A DNA stretch of 64,000 bases, taken from positions 32,858,806 to 32,922,805 of the forward strand of contig CM067081.1 in the NCBI GenBank assembly GCA_034008185.1, read 5' to 3'. The position numbers were made by a program, and so were the translations under genes. Below are positions 1 through 12,790 of the stretch, piece after piece. A model generated the notes under the pieces. It searched no databases, was not told the origin of the DNA, and saw only the letters and a list, made by a program, of their open reading frames with translations. Within the stretch, counting starts at the first letter, position 1. Each line of letters begins with the position of its first letter. The stretch comes from Gorsachius magnificus. Taxonomy: Eukaryota; Chordata; Aves; Pelecaniformes; Ardeidae.

Positions 1-619
1 TTTATGGACTTCACAAAATTGCACTGGACAATGTGACTTGGACACTTACACAAACTGGACTGTTCAGTCAACAGTCTGGACACCAACAGCTTCCTATCCA
101 CTCTTCTCCATGTAAAAGGCCATCATGCTCCCACCTCATACCCAATTTAGGGATTTAAGAAACCAAGACAAAATAATCGAAATCAGAGACCAACATTGCC
201 TTTGGCTGTACTAGGCTTTCCATTATGTAGTAAGCCACAGAGAAAGCCATCTGCCCCAGAAGATTTTGTTCTTCAAGAACTGACCTATGAAATTATCATT
301 TCCTATCAATATTCTACCATCATATCAAGTTAGGTAAGATAGTGCTGCCAAGAGACTTTGTCTCCTCACCCAAGCACCAAAAGGAAGTAAGTGCCTGCAG
401 TACATACTAACTTCCTTCCTGCCTTTCTGTCAAAATGGTAAATACTTTTCACAGCCAGTGCATTATTGGCAGTACAGTCCTCTTGAGCAGTAGGGCAAAA
501 AGCATAACTAAGTCCCTTGGATTAATTCCTAGGGAGACTTAAAACAATTTCAAGTTCTATACCAAAATCACTGCTTGATGGCACCAGTTTCTGCTTACAT
601 TGACACACAAACTACTTAC

Positions 620-758
620 TTGTAACAAGCAATCCAAAGTACCCTTGTAGTTTGAGTGTCCCCCATGTTGTTGGCTTCTCTGATTCATCATGCGTGTTCT
701 CACAACATCAATCGGATTGGATGCAAGGGCTCCAGCCAACCCACAAGTAAAACTTGAG
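620..758 (-). CDS. SLC25A30: SLC25A30 exon, carrier repeat 3
   Basis: A 139-bp exon encoding about residues 205-251. It contains transmembrane helix 5 ([15 protein letters not shown]) and the third carrier signature [11 protein letters not shown]. It ends GTLDCLLQ before the donor GTAAGT at 619. The next and final exon is not in this window: positions 1-619 show no match to the expected C-terminus. Confidence 0.95.
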
Positions 759-1283
759 CTAATAAAAGAAGAGTTTAATGAAATTCGACTTACCACATTT
801 CAAGATGTACAAGAATTCCCCCTCCCCAGAAAACATACAGTAATAATGAGTGCTTAATGATTTTAGTCAAAAATTACATCAGCTAATAGATGTGAAAGAT
901 TACTTTTCATTTACTATAGCATCATTTTCAAGATTTGATATGCAGCCCTTATCTATGGTCTCTGTACACCTGAACAGATGTTTGTGCCTCTGAGAATGGC
1001 AAATATTTAATTGGAACTTTAATCTCGCACTGCAAAGCTGCATGATTCAGATCATCCACAAACCAAAACTTCATATTCAAAAGAAAACTAAATCCAAATC
1101 CTAAATGGAATTAGCTTCCATGCTATGTCCTACCATTTGAGATGCTATTGCTTTAAAAAGCATAAACACATCAGAAGTATATTTACATCTAGACTGATGT
1201 GACAGAAAAATCAAAATATTCATCCCCCACAATGAGAACTAACTGATGATGAGCTATGCAAGCTGTTAGTTACATGAACTTAC

Positions 1284-1408
1284 AGGAAGTGAGTATATAC
1301 TGTATCTCCCATAAATCCAGACATAATTATGTGCTTCTTGGTCAGGTCATACACCGGCAGTTCCACTCCAACAACAATAGCAGCTCTCTGTGCTGTCAGT
1401 GATACTCC
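1284..1408 (-). CDS. SLC25A30: SLC25A30 exon, transmembrane helix 4 region
   Basis: A 125-bp exon encoding residues 164 to about 205 ([20 protein letters not shown], then DLTKKH and the DTVYTHFL end). This is the conserved even-numbered helix of repeat 2. The acceptor is TTGCCAG and the donor GTAAGT. Confidence 0.94.
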
Positions 1409-2290
1409 CTGGCAAAAGAAAGGATATAGTTGAAGTTTAAAATTAACCTTTGTGCACCATCAGAAAAGCTTAGCTTTTATCATACAAAGCAACACTGCAT
1501 GAATGCGTTAATAACATTGTGAATTCAAATAAGGCTAATGAGTACAAGTCTTAGATGTATGTGCTCCAAAAATGCAGATTCATATTAACAGATAAATCAC
1601 TTTTCCATACTGAACAACAGTTTCTGTTCCTTTATGCTACTCCACCTCTACTTAATAGACAAATTCTTACATTGACAGTCAGCTAAGACCTCAATCACCA
1701 GGTCATACTGGCTCCCTTTGCTGCAAACTGAAAAACTGCCAAAGTAAGGAGGATGAACAGAAAAATGGAGATCAAGGTACTTTGCAGAGAAAAGCACATT
1801 AATAGAAAAACGTTTCTATTTTCCAGCTGTTTCAGAACAATTGTCCATTCTTGGTCTTCAGTTGTTATAGTCACTGACTGTAATTGGCATAAGACAACCT
1901 ACAAGACTAAGTACAAGAATGCCTGAGCTAGAGGGGGTGTTCATTAGTACTTCCAAATGTTCTGTGGTATATGTTTTAAAAAGAGCAGAGCATACAGATT
2001 GAGAGGTGCCTTGCAAAGGGTTGTTGAACTACTACTAGAGCTAGTCACCCTAATTTAAGCCTCCATTTGTCTCCCCTTTTTTTATGAAGTGACTAATCCT
2101 TGAACACGAGGCTGGCAGTAACCCGTTGTCAAAATGCACCGAGAGACCAGCAGTGAAGCAGTAGTGACAAACTACATACATATTAGCTACTGACTTCTCC
2201 ATATTTTGACTGAGAATATTGTAGAAGAACATGAAATTCAGCTGAGCAAGGAAGTGCACTTAAAAGTGTAGGATATAGTTAAAAACTTGC

Positions 2291-2386
2291 CTTCCATAAT
2301 CCTCTAGTGCCTTCCTTTTGGTAGATCTGTATGAAGTTGCCCATCATTCCTCCTTGAATCACACTACCTTGGGCTTGCATTCTGAT
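2291..2386 (-). CDS. SLC25A30: SLC25A30 exon with GC splice donor
   Basis: A 96-bp, 32-codon phase-0 exon (residues 132-163) that begins IRMQAQ and ends EGTRGLWK. The acceptor is TCTCAG. After the final AAG the intron begins GCAAGT, a GC donor in an otherwise optimal context (AAG|GCAAGT). No GT donor nearby keeps the frame into the next exon, which starts GVSLTAQ. Confidence 0.92.
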
Positions 2387-3635
2387 CTGAGATTCATTTG
2401 AAGATAAAATTAGAAAATAAATACTTTCCAAGCACATAACCAATAAAATGTTAGTAAAACTGTATTAAACTATTAAGTTATGATCTTCTAAGTAATAAAA
2501 TTCAATTTCTCTTTGAATATGAATTAACAGCTGACATTATCATAACCATGATGCAATCTTTTGAAGTGCCTTAACTATCCAAATGCAGCTGCTAATTTTG
2601 AACAAGTACGTGGTGTAGTTCTTAACTGCATTGTCACATCTATTTCTGTACTTGTACGCTACTCCGTTTAGATTAGACTGACAGATGGGTTCTGCAGGAT
2701 GTCCTTTACAGTGTTCTCACAGGAACATGTTAAAATGAAAGGTTAAAAAGATTAAGGTTTCAGCTAGTGAGAACCCTGATCTTTGACCCCGTGGATTTCT
2801 AAGAATGTCCTTGGGAAACTGCCATGGTAACTACCAAATACAAATTTGGTGGCAAGCAAGTTGGTACGTGGGCATAACTTTGAGAAATAACTAACTGAAG
2901 CCATACTTGAAATAGAAGCTTATGTTTGAAATGCCTCTAAATAACCACATTAGCCCTATGAAGGATTAAGTTTTTAATAGTTTTAGAAGAACAGAGTTTT
3001 CTTAAACTTTTCATTAGAGGCAGCCATGTAAGTAACATGCTACAGTTTTGCAAGTTAAATACCATCAACCCTTTTAAGTAACTGGAAACGAGGTCACCGA
3101 TTATCATTAAGCTAACAGATTCTTAAAGAGGTGATGGTTTCACAAATTAAGTTTACATCACTGATGCTAGAACACTGGATTGCAGAGCCTCTCTACAGGA
3201 TTAAAGAATCACACAGTGCAAGTAGCACTTGCTGAACTCCTACCTCTCAAATTGATTTTTCACCAGTTTTGAGCTCAAGAACCATCCTACTGTAAGAGTT
3301 ACCAGGAAGTATAGACAAAATATGCAGTGTGGCTTCCACACAAACACCACAGCATGACAGTTACAAAAAGAGTCATCTTAAATCATTCTCTCCCCACCCC
3401 CAGCAAAAAGTTATATGGATCTAATAATGTCCCCACCCATCAGTTTCCCAGTGCATACTTCCAAATAATTAGTATGGACCAGAAGGAGGTTCCAAGAATT
3501 CAGGATGTTACTAAACTTTTTTTTTTTTTTAATAAATAGGGTTACAAAATGACAAATCCTATATTCATCAGGAGATTCTGCACTTCCCCAAGGAGAGGAC
3601 AAAAACTAAGGACAAACTCTACATAACACAATTAC

Positions 3636-3721
3636 CTTTAAGACATCTGTAGGGTTGGCAATAGATGATGAAATTACTCCCGAAAGAATGCCACACAGAA
3701 CATTTATCATCAGGGTTTCAT
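3636..3721 (-). CDS. SLC25A30: SLC25A30 exon, carrier repeat 2 start
   Basis: An 86-bp exon encoding about residues 103-131. It includes transmembrane helix 3 ([20 protein letters not shown]) and the start of the second carrier signature. It ends on a complete Lys codon before the donor GTAATT. Confidence 0.93.
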
Positions 3722-4000
3722 CTATTCCATAAACAGAGAAAGAGAGTTTAGCTGCAGATTTACAAAGCTTAAGATGCATCAGGGAGGGATGATGCCACCC
3801 CCCCTAACCAAAGAAAGTGTCAATTATAGAAGCCTTAAAAACTGCTCTGACAAGTTTTCCTTGCTGACTCACTTTGTTGTAATTGGTACAATGAGTGTCT
3901 TCTCAGTAGATCTGTTCAACCCCCTACAGTAAGGTATCAAATGGAAACAACCTGCTTCAAGCAAACCAGTCCTAAATTAAATTGAAAAAAACCCACTCAC

Positions 4001-4095
4001 CTTCTGGATGCTCAACAAACATTCTTTTTAAGCTCTGGTAAGTGCCTATTTTTATAGTTCCATACGAAGCTTGGCGTAGCATTGCAGGTGCAATC
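4001..4095 (-). CDS. SLC25A30: SLC25A30 exon, transmembrane helix 2 region
   Basis: A 95-bp exon encoding about residues 71-103 ([20 protein letters not shown] and onward to EHPE). This is the conserved second transmembrane helix of repeat 1. The acceptor TTTTTACAG and donor GTGAGT are clear. The last base joins the next exon to make an Asp codon. Confidence 0.93.
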
Positions 4096-4777
4096 CTGTA
4101 AAAATAGGCAGTGATAATATTTATGCTCAAAGCCACAGAAGACTGATTAGCAAATACTTTTTAGAGCAGGAAAGACTGAATACAAGTTATCTACCAGAGA
4201 AAGGTCTGCTCATTTAAAAATCAACCACTTAAACTCACTACAGGCAAAAAAAGCTTTTGTTGGCTTTTTGTTTGTTTGGGGTTTTATTGTTGGGGTTTTT
4301 TTTTTTGTTTGTTTGTTTTTTGTTTTTTTTTAAAAAAGCCTGCAAGAACATGAATGAACTGTGGAACGATTACTGTTAGAGCATGCCTCAACTTGTGATC
4401 TATAAAATAGTTGGCAAGCTTGTCTGAAGTGTAATCTGCAGATTACATCTATCCCTCACCATCAAGCATGCTTTAATGAAAAGCACACCCATTCATACAC
4501 AAAGATTAATTCAGTTTTTCTTCTGACTGAGAGACTGAACAACCATAGCAGCATCATATAGAATAACTTTATGCTTAGCTATTTTTTTTTTCCAGGCAGG
4601 TTTGTTTGGGTTTTTTAAACAGGAAATGCTATTGCAGAGTGCAAAGATTGAAGCACTTCCAGATTGAGGCTAATCAAATACCTTATAAATCTGAAGCCCA
4701 AGAATTCACACACTATGGGCTTATACTTATCAATATCAACGGTTCATAAACTGTTACTGCAAGTCAGTTAATTTTAC

Positions 4778-4925
4778 CCAGAATACAAGGCTTTCAATCC
4801 TTCTTCTCTGCATATTCTGAATAGTGCATGCACCATTCCACGGTAGCGGATCTCTTTATATTTGGCATCATTAACTTGACCTTGAACCTGCAGACGTGTT
4901 TTGGTCAGGTCAATGGGGAAAGTAC
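4778..4925 (-). CDS. SLC25A30: SLC25A30 exon, carrier repeat 1
   Basis: A 148-bp exon encoding about residues 22-71. It contains the first carrier signature [10 protein letters not shown], whose Asp and Lys/Arg residues form the matrix salt-bridge network in this family, and the RGMVHAL and [10 protein letters not shown] segments of the matrix helix. The acceptor is TTTAAG and the donor is GTAAAA. It splits a Gly codon at both ends, consistent with its neighbours. Confidence 0.94.
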
Positions 4926-5989
4926 CTTAAAGAAAAATCAGAGAGAAAATTAATCAAGTACTTACTTAACCAAAGACAACAAAGAACATGATACTAAGGA
5001 AAAACAGCCTTAACTATATAGTAAAATATATAAAAATACTCTTGGGGAAAAAAAAAAAGTACCAAGTTACCAAGACTTTCTTTTAAACAAGTGGTTCATT
5101 TTATATCACCTTGTTTCTTCTAAAAGCTTGTCAGAGGCCCTACCTACTTCCTCTGTTTACGTTTTTCATTCACATGTTTTCAGGCAACATGGTATTGCCT
5201 GGTTGTAAACAGCTACGCTGAACAAGACTCTGCAATCACAATCCGAGTACAGAGGTTGCATGTGTATTCTACCAACATCTTTGAAGAGCATTTCACTGAA
5301 GGCAAAGAAATAAATTTCATAGGACAAGCTCAAATTCTAGGCTAGAATCTAAAAAAGCAGTATCAGCAGTACCCATTTCTGTTACTGCTTTCCTGTAGCC
5401 TACTGCTATGTCAAGTTCATACTCTCCACGCACCCTTTATGGAAGGGTTTAGAAAGCATATTCCTCCTGAGCTTATCTTTAGGAAAGGGATCACCTCAAT
5501 ATTTAATACTCACCTGAACACTAATAGGAGTCAGGATAAACTACCTCCATTCTAACAAGGTTTACCAGACAAGCAAGGCTTTTATGAAATGCTTGTCTTC
5601 CTCATCAAGCTTTTGGCATTATTTGCCATGTTCAGTCAAATCAAAGAAGAGAGGTTTCAAACTCAAGAGCTTAACTTGCCTACTGCAGCAAAACAAAAGC
5701 TGTGTATACTTGTGACCACTGTCTAGGAACAGATCAACAAACACCAATAATAGAATGCAAAGGCAAAGTTTGTATAAAAGCAAGACTCACAGGGAATAGC
5801 GAGTTTACAGACAGAAGCGTTCTGACATTGTAACAAGGTTCTGATCAACTCTTCAGTCAACGTTAAAGAAAAAAACTCCTATGCTGTAGACCACCATATA
5901 CTACTGTGTCACTGATAGCATGGAACCAAGCTTGTTTTAAAAGGGACTGAGTAAAGAAAATCATGTAAACAGTTAAAGGAGAAGCTTAC

Positions 5990-6068
5990 CACATTCTGCA
6001 GTGATTGACGCTAAACCTCCATAGATGAAGGGCTTCCAGTTTAGTGCTGACATTATTGATTCTTCTTG
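5990..6068 (-). CDS. SLC25A30: SLC25A30 first coding exon
   Basis: The exon follows a TTTCACAG acceptor and carries 15 bases of 5' UTR. The ATG is at 6053-6051 and is chosen because MSALNWKPF is the conserved N-terminus. It encodes residues 1-21 plus the first base of a split glycine codon, and covers the start of transmembrane helix 1 ([12 protein letters not shown]). The donor is GTAAGC at 5989. Confidence 0.93.
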
Positions 6069-8559
6069 CTGTGAAATAAGAGAATGATTTAATGCTTCCA
6101 GAAGTACATCTGTAATATAAATATACATACTAACATTTAGTAAAATTGTATGCCTTGTGCATTTAAGATGACCTTCCAAATGTACTGAGGGTAAAAACAT
6201 TGAATACCTATGACAATCAGAAGAAAGTCAGTAATACTGCACAAAGGCTCCTGGGTTCAAATCAACATCTCCACTATGTGTTTGGGCCACCACTATCCCA
6301 ATCAAGAAAAGTTCAAGTAGTTTGCCTTCCATGTATGATCTTAAGGGGCACTGCAATGAATAACCTCCGATGACTCTTACCAAGCTGAATTAGTTTGACT
6401 ACATCCTGCAATCAAATGGAACTTTTAACATAGTCATTACTAAACTTCTGTCCCATTTTTCGCTGGTATCAACATTAACATGAGCTGAGCTGGTACACTT
6501 GGACAGAAAATAGGGGTGCATACAATACTTTGCTTCCATTAAGGCCTGTTTCTGCTGCCAGAGCTCACAATATTCATTCTTGTGAATGTTGTATGAAAAT
6601 AGTGTAATCAGGTGCATAAGGCCTTTTACAGTAAAAAAGGCCGCTCTAACTTAAAAGTCAATTAAGTGAATTTGACAAAGTGCCCACAAATCATAATTAA
6701 TGATGGCATATGCTTTGCAAGATGCTAAAATAAACCAGTTATCTCAGAAAAGAGGTAAGAACTGCAAAGCCAGACTAGTCTAGCCGATACAAGATTGCTC
6801 TTCTCAAAACCAAGTAGGTCTCTCCCCAGCTTATTTTTACCCTTCCTCACAATATACTTTCCATTCCCTTTTTTCTGTAATACCCTCCTAAACACTGGAT
6901 TCTACAGTTATCTTTTGCCAATTAATTTTGCAGAATAACTGTACTTGAAACTATTTCCCTTGGCACTTCCATTCTCTATTACTTTGTTTATTCACCTGTA
7001 CTGCCCAGCTGGCAGCATATCGCAAATACAGCAGTTACTTAGCACCGCCTTTTGTTAAGATGAACCTTCTTTGGCCACTTCCTCCAGAAGCGCCAATAAT
7101 CCCGCATCCAAAGTTAACAGAAGTTGCAGACACCGAGCATGACTGAATAGTTCCTGCAGCCCTAGTTTTCCTTTTTATCATCTTTACTTCATTAAGAGTT
7201 ACCTGGGTCTTCAGTCTTCCCACACTCACTACAATAAAAACCCCATAGGAGCTCAAAGCACACAACTTCAAATGCTCAACAACCAAGCGCTCAGAAATCC
7301 ATCACACTCTTTAGGCTGCTACAGAGAACATCACTGATGTTAAAAAAACAAAACAAAAAAAACACCAAAAAACCCCACACACCACAGCAAAGAAAAGGCA
7401 AGTAAGGGCACCCACTGTATTGCCAAAAAGAGCACAGTAAAATGATCGGGAGCCACAGGCACAGGCTATGCCAGCTTTTCCAATATCAAAGCAGCAGAGC
7501 CACATGGGTATGACACCGTGCCAGAGGAAGGCCACTTCCAGCTCCAAGTTCCTCATATTCTTGTCCTGCCGTGATTAATGGCAGATTTAATTAATGGAGA
7601 CAAAGCCAAGCTCAGTTTCCCCACTATCAGCCACACACATGACCTTTGCTTTTGAGAAACTTTTCAGAATTTAAGACACGGTTAACTTTTTCCCCTTAAC
7701 CCATTAAAACAAACTTGCATCTAGTACAAATACCGCAATACTGATAAAACTAAAATATATCTGTACTTTTGTTTGCTTTGCATTTCACTCTGCCGAGGCA
7801 AGGAAGGCTACTCAGTTTTTCCGTGTAATTCTGGAGCACTGACAGAAAGTATACAAGCACTGCCCAATAAAGTTTTTGAGTTGTACACAGATTGACTATT
7901 AGCTGAAGTTTTGATATAACTATAGGATACCCCAATGTAGAAATTTTATAGCACACTGTTCCTTTGACCTATCCCAAGGTGAAGGCCTTACGTAGCACTA
8001 TCAAGGTTTGTACCCCTGGAAGGCTTACTAATCTCCTTCCTGCTATTTAGGCCAAACTAACCACCTGAGTCTTTCCACCTTGCATCCCTCCTCCTAGCTT
8101 TCCATACTTACAGGAACAAGTTAAAGCAGAGTAGCAGAACTTGTCTCAATAAAAAAAAAAAATAATCCAAAACCCACACCAGCAACTTTGCCCTTTCACC
8201 TCAGCTCTCATTTTCTGAATTCTTGGCTTGCTTCTTACTCAGAATTTCTGCCCTACACTGATAAAAATAGTAAGCATTTCCTTAGAAGAATTTCATTGGC
8301 AATTCAATTGGCAAACTACTTGAAAAATGGAGTCCAGCCCTCATTATAGAATAAATTGAGGTCTCTAATTTTACTGGGAAGAAATCGTCCTTATCAAATA
8401 TACATTGTTATTCCCTGAACATCAGTAAGACGACAGAGGTGACAGTACCCCTAAAGAAGACTGGCTTAGGTTAATACAGAGATTCACCCACACGCTCTTC
8501 GCAAAAAGTCAGACGCCAGTTTGATTGCTTTCAATTAGCAGCGCGACTGAAATAAAACC
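6069..8559 (-). other. SLC25A30 5' intron / untranslated region
   Basis: About 2.5 kb between the first coding exon and the CpG island, most likely one large intron with one or more untranslated exons. No coding exon, RNA gene or recognisable transposon is visible. The short open frames here lack similarity to anything recognisable. Confidence 0.5.
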
Positions 8560-8960
8560 AAAAGCCCAGGCTCCGGCCCCTCCGCCGGCTGGCCGGCCGG
8601 GTGAGAAATGCCCGCGTCCCCCTTCGCCGCGGTCCGAGCCGCCGCCGCGCTAAGCCGCCGGCCCGCCGCCGCCCCGCCGGTTATAAAGCCCCGCCCCCGC
8701 TCCCCCCCAGCCCGGGCGGCCGCTGTGGGAAACGCGGGGCCCCGCTCTCCCTCGCTTCCCCTGTCGAGGAAGGCGGGGGGATAAGGCGGGCTCGCCTGAG
8801 GGGACGAGCCGGCCAGGGCTGGCCTTGTGTCTGTGGGCAAGGGGTGGCCTTAAAGGGCCCGCGGAGCCGCGGCTGTGAGGGCAGGTTTGGTGGGAGGGAG
8901 AACGCCGAGCCGGGCTGTAATAAAGCGGGGGAAAAAAAAATAAAATTAACCGCCCTGTCC
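8560..8960 (-). promoter_or_regulatory. CpG-island promoter of SLC25A30
   Basis: A sharp switch from AT-rich flanks to a CpG-dense block with GC-box-like CCCCGCCCCC runs and repeated CCGCCG. It lies 2.5 kb upstream of the SLC25A30 start codon, as expected for its promoter and first non-coding exon. The open frames overlapping it (8535-9102 on both strands) result from low stop-codon density in GC-rich DNA. The exact start site cannot be fixed. Confidence 0.7.
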
Positions 8961-9185
8961 TTTCAGTCAGAAGTCTGCCCCTTCGCCGCTGGCCTTGGGA
9001 GGCTTCTGGCTGGTATTTTCCACTAGCAATGCTGCCCCAGGAGACCTGGAGCAGGTATGTCAGGTATTTCAGTGCTCCTCGGTTAGTGAGCAGGTCGCTC
9101 ACCCTTCAGGGTTTCTCCTCATCATTAACCATAACGACATTGATTCTTGTCCCTCGGTTTTTGTATGTTCCCCCGGTTAATGGTA

Positions 9186-9961
9186 TGAGGTTCAACAAGG
9201 CCGAGTGCCGGTCCTGCACTTGGGTCGCAACAACCCCATGCAGCGCTACAGGCTTGGGGAAGAGTGGCTGGAGAGCTACATGGAGGAAAAGGACCTGGGA
9301 GCGTTGTCTGACAGCCGGCTGAATATGAGCCAGCAGTGTGCCCAGGTGGCCAAGAAGGCCAATGGCATCCTGGCCTGTATCAGGAATGGTGTGGCCAGCA
9401 GGAGTAGGGAAGTGATTGTGCCCCTGTACTCGGCACTGGTGCGGCCGTACCTCGAATACTGTGCTCAGTTTTGGGCCCCTCGCTATAAGAAAGATGTTGC
9501 CTTGCTGGAACATGTCCAGAGGAGGGCACCAAAGCTGGTGAGGGGTCTGGAGCACAAGTCTTGTGAGGAGCAGCTGAGGGAACTGGGGTTGTTCAGCCTG
9601 AAGAAGAGGAGGCTGAGGGGAGACCTGATCGCCCTCTACAACTGCATTAAAGGAGGCTGTCGTGAGTGGGGGTTGGCCTCTTCTCCCTGGTAACGGGTGA
9701 TAGGATGAGGGGAAATGGCCTCAAATTGTGCCAAGGAAGGCTTAAGTTGGACATTAGGAAAAAAATCTTCACCAAAGAGGTCATTAAGCATTGGAATGGG
9801 CTGCTCAAGGAAGTGGTCGAGCCCCCATCCCTGGAGGTATGTAAAAGATGTGTAGATGTGGTGCCTAGGGACATGTTTTAGTGGTGGGATGGCAGTGTTA
9901 GGTTAACGGTTGGACTCTATGATCTTAAAGGTCTTTTCCAACCTAAACCATTCTATGATTT
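9186..9961 (+). mobile_element. CR1 LINE, 5'-truncated, young
   Basis: The 3' end of a CR1 retrotransposon. Positions 9205-9690 encode the reverse-transcriptase C-terminal region, recognisable by motifs such as [28 protein letters not shown] and LLEHVQRR. A shifted frame (9666-9881) covers the KHWNGLL part. The element ends with the avian CR1 tail (GGTCTTTTCCAACCTAAACC, then ATTCTATGATT). The main frame is open for 162 codons, so it is fairly young. It is 5' truncated, as nearly all CR1 copies are. Confidence 0.93.
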
Positions 9962-12390
9962 GCAGTTGTATGGCCACCTGTGCTGCCTAGCGATGCGGTA
10001 GCAGTGTCTGGGTTAAACTTCCTTAAATCGGTACAGGAACCTTAGATACCTGCTCTGTGGAGGAACAGAAGGGGGCAGGGTGGATTAAAATACCTATTTT
10101 GCTCTTGAAAATACCCCGTTGAATATTTTTGACAAAATAGTTCCACAGGTGATTTTATTATTATTCCTGTTACTGTTATTATTTTGAAGCAGCTTTGCGC
10201 AACTCTAACTATGTTTCTTTGCATTACCAGCACTGAAATTATGGACTGGGTATGTAAGCTTTACATTGCTTTCTAAATGTATATCCAATGCCCTTCCAGA
10301 AGGATCACAGCATGCTGTATGGGACTGTGGCCACTGTAACGCTGCCTGGCCAGAGGAGGAACACGGGGGCTATCCAAAAGGGCAGGTCCCAGATGCTGTA
10401 CAGGTGGCAGCAACCAGCCCATGAAGGCTGGATGAGAGCCAGAACTAGCCCGTTCCCTTGGTTCAGGACTCCCTCTGAAATCGTTGAACTTGGCTCTTTC
10501 TCTGCCCCTCAAGGCAGCCTGTTCTGGTAACTCAGGGTTTCCCTTTCTGACTGAAGAGCTGCCAGACGTGCTAGTAGGACCTACCCCGTGTTCTTGGAGG
10601 ATCTACCCCCCGGGTGCAGCCCTGCTGCCACTGTCACTCTGCTGCCTTGCAAGTGGGTGGCATGCCCTACCCCTCAAAGGTCAAAACATCCTGTGGTGTT
10701 GCTCCCCTCGCTAATCTCAGGGCAAGGCTGGCAGCTTAGCGGCTGGTAGTCCTCTACCAGGGGATAATGCCCATTCAGCTCTCATTACGAAGCTGGCTAT
10801 GGCCTTACATGAATCTGTCAATAAAACGTAAGGAATTCAGAATTTGGGTCCCGGCATGCTGTAAATGCTTCATACAGTGAAAATAATTCTCTACGACTGC
10901 CCAAGTCCATTGCAGACCTCCCAGAAATTTTACATTTCAGTTGATCTGGCATGGGCAGCCCACAGAGCTCGTGCTCCAGTCGCAGTGTTGCAAAGTCGTG
11001 TTTGTGGGTGGGCCTTTCGGGAGGTAGGTACTAACTCACACCTCAGGATTGGTACTCATGTTTGCATCCCTTCCTGCAGCTCCTAGTAACTGCCTAGTAC
11101 TGTCCAGCTTTTATATCTACAGCAAGGGAGATTTTGTTTGAGGTAAACTTTGAACGCTCCTTTCTTTCTTTTTGCACAGAGATCGCTCGGACTGATTCTT
11201 AACGCCAAGTGATTTTGCAGGACAGCCACTTCTCTTTTCTGACTTCCCAAATTTCCGTCTCCTTTTAAGGACTTTTTTTTTCCGGCCGGTTTTTTTAAAT
11301 GATCCTTGTTCCTTTTTACTAAGTATCCAGTTGGCTTTGTTATCTCTGATGCAAACCGGTTCCTGCTCACACATTACAGCTTGCACCTGATCACATTTCT
11401 TAAGTACCTGTTAGTACTCAACCACATACTTCTGAATTAAGAGGAATTCAGGCTAACTTTTGCTACTTCTACTCACTTTTGGATGGATCCTCTGAATAAC
11501 CTCTTGTATTTTCAACCCGATTTCATACTATCAGATACGTAGTGCTTTTATCAACAGCCAACAGACTATTTTTGGCAAGCTGCCTTGAGCCTGATATCGG
11601 TGCCATATCAGGAGTTGACTTTGGTGCTCAGCATCTCTTCACATGTCTCTCAGCGACCCATGTGATACTGGTGTGCTACTGGTTACACAGTCTTACAACA
11701 GATTTGTCCGAAAGCCAGTTCTGTCCTGCTGGGCTGTGTAGGGCTAAAGTCTAATTAATTAGTTCCCAGACCCCTAACCTTACTGGTCCTGAGTTTCTTC
11801 ACCCATTTTTTGTGTTTCTTTTTCAAACAAAAGAGGGCCACCCTCAAATAATTCTACCAGAGCGCTCTGCTTTTTGTGCATTGATTCTTGTTTCACTGTT
11901 CCTGCTGCTACTTACAATGGAAAATCGTTTCTCTTCTGGTGCCTGCAGTGGTGAGGACAGTTTTGCCTACTGTCCTACTGCTTAAAGGAACGGTTAGTGA
12001 AGTGACCCGGATGGTTATGGGCATTATTCAAACTGCCTTGTTGTTTTGTCACTAGTTTGGAGAGTTTCCTTTGTCCCTTGGAAACTTTGGTAGTTATTAG
12101 TCACATCGTTCATTTGCTTTTTTCGTGTCCTGTTGGCTGCAGGATGAAAGCGAGCCTGGCACATGGGAGTCACCGCTCCCTCCCCTGGTGCAGCCTTCTC
12201 ATCTCCAGCGTTTGCACTTTCTGTCTGAGAAGGAGTTCATCTGACCCTCACTCATACAGTAGGTGACTTTGTTGGAAAAAATAAACACTTGACGTGCTAT
12301 CGGCACGTGTAAAAATATAAGACATATTAAATCGTCCTTCTGTTGTGTTTGCCAGGGGCAAAGCCTCAGCTGGAGCACCACATCCAGTTA
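9962..12390. other. Intergenic, nothing recognised
   Basis: Unique-looking non-coding sequence downstream of a CR1. Scattered open frames under 100 codons show no family motif. No RNA gene, satellite or LTR boundary is apparent. Confidence 0.5.
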
Positions 12391-12394
12391 CGTG

Positions 12395-12790
12395 TGAGGC
12401 ATTTCAGGAGGGCCATGGAGAGGAGTTAGGATGATAAGGCTAGGGATACAAAACATGATCTGCAAGGAAAGGTTGAAAGAAGTAGGCTTGTTTATTTTAA
12501 AAAAGACTGAGGATAACGTTATCTTCAAGACTGAAAGGCGGCGATACGGAGGAAAGGAATTCTCTGTTCTCCACTGCTTGTGTTAGATGTTAGCACAGAC
12601 TTTCTAGTGGTACAGACAGTGCTAGATGAGACTGACCGGGGAGCTTGCAGTGCCGTCGTCGTGACAAGCTTTTAAAAACTGTTAAGCAGCTGTTTCTCAG
12701 GAGTAGTTTTAGTCTGGATGAGCCAGCCCAAATGTAGGGATGGACATTCAAGGACCTTTCCAGCCATTTTTTCTGTAATTCCGTGACGCT
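12395..12790 (+). repeat. Old, degraded CR1 3' end
   Basis: Diverged CR1 sequence. It reads like the 3' part of the RT frame and the UTR (GGAAAGGTTGAAAGAAGTAG, then TTGTTTATTTTAAAAAAGAC) and ends in a CR1-like tail near 12755-12790 (GGACCTTTCCAGCC, then TTCTGTAATTCCGTGA). It carries many changes compared with the copies at 9.2 and 55.1 kb, so the insertion is much older. Confidence 0.65.

Larger units (their letters stand above)
1..8900 (-). other. SLC25A30: SLC25A30 gene region, 3' end off the window
   Basis: Mitochondrial carrier family member 30 (kidney mitochondrial carrier protein 1), an inner-membrane transporter of the UCP/BMCP branch. Seven coding exons can be read on the minus strand: 6053-5990, 4925-4778, 4095-4001, 3721-3636, 2386-2291, 1408-1284 and 758-620. 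Together they encode exactly 251 codons. The human protein is 291 residues by memory, so one ~40-codon exon is missing left of position 1. The three carrier signature motifs, one per ~100-residue repeat, are visible: [17 protein letters not shown] and NPIDVVRTR. All junction phases agree. All introns are GT-AG except one GC-AG intron after the exon at 2291. SLC25A14 is the closest alternative, but the N-terminus MSALNWKPF matches SLC25A30. Transcription would start in the CpG island at 8.6-8.9 kb. The 5' untranslated exon structure is unresolved. Confidence 0.95.

Noticed and set aside
8535..9102. Overlapping 101-150 codon frames on both strands
   Set aside because: They lie in the CpG island of SLC25A30, where stop codons are rare. 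No family motif and no conserved start.
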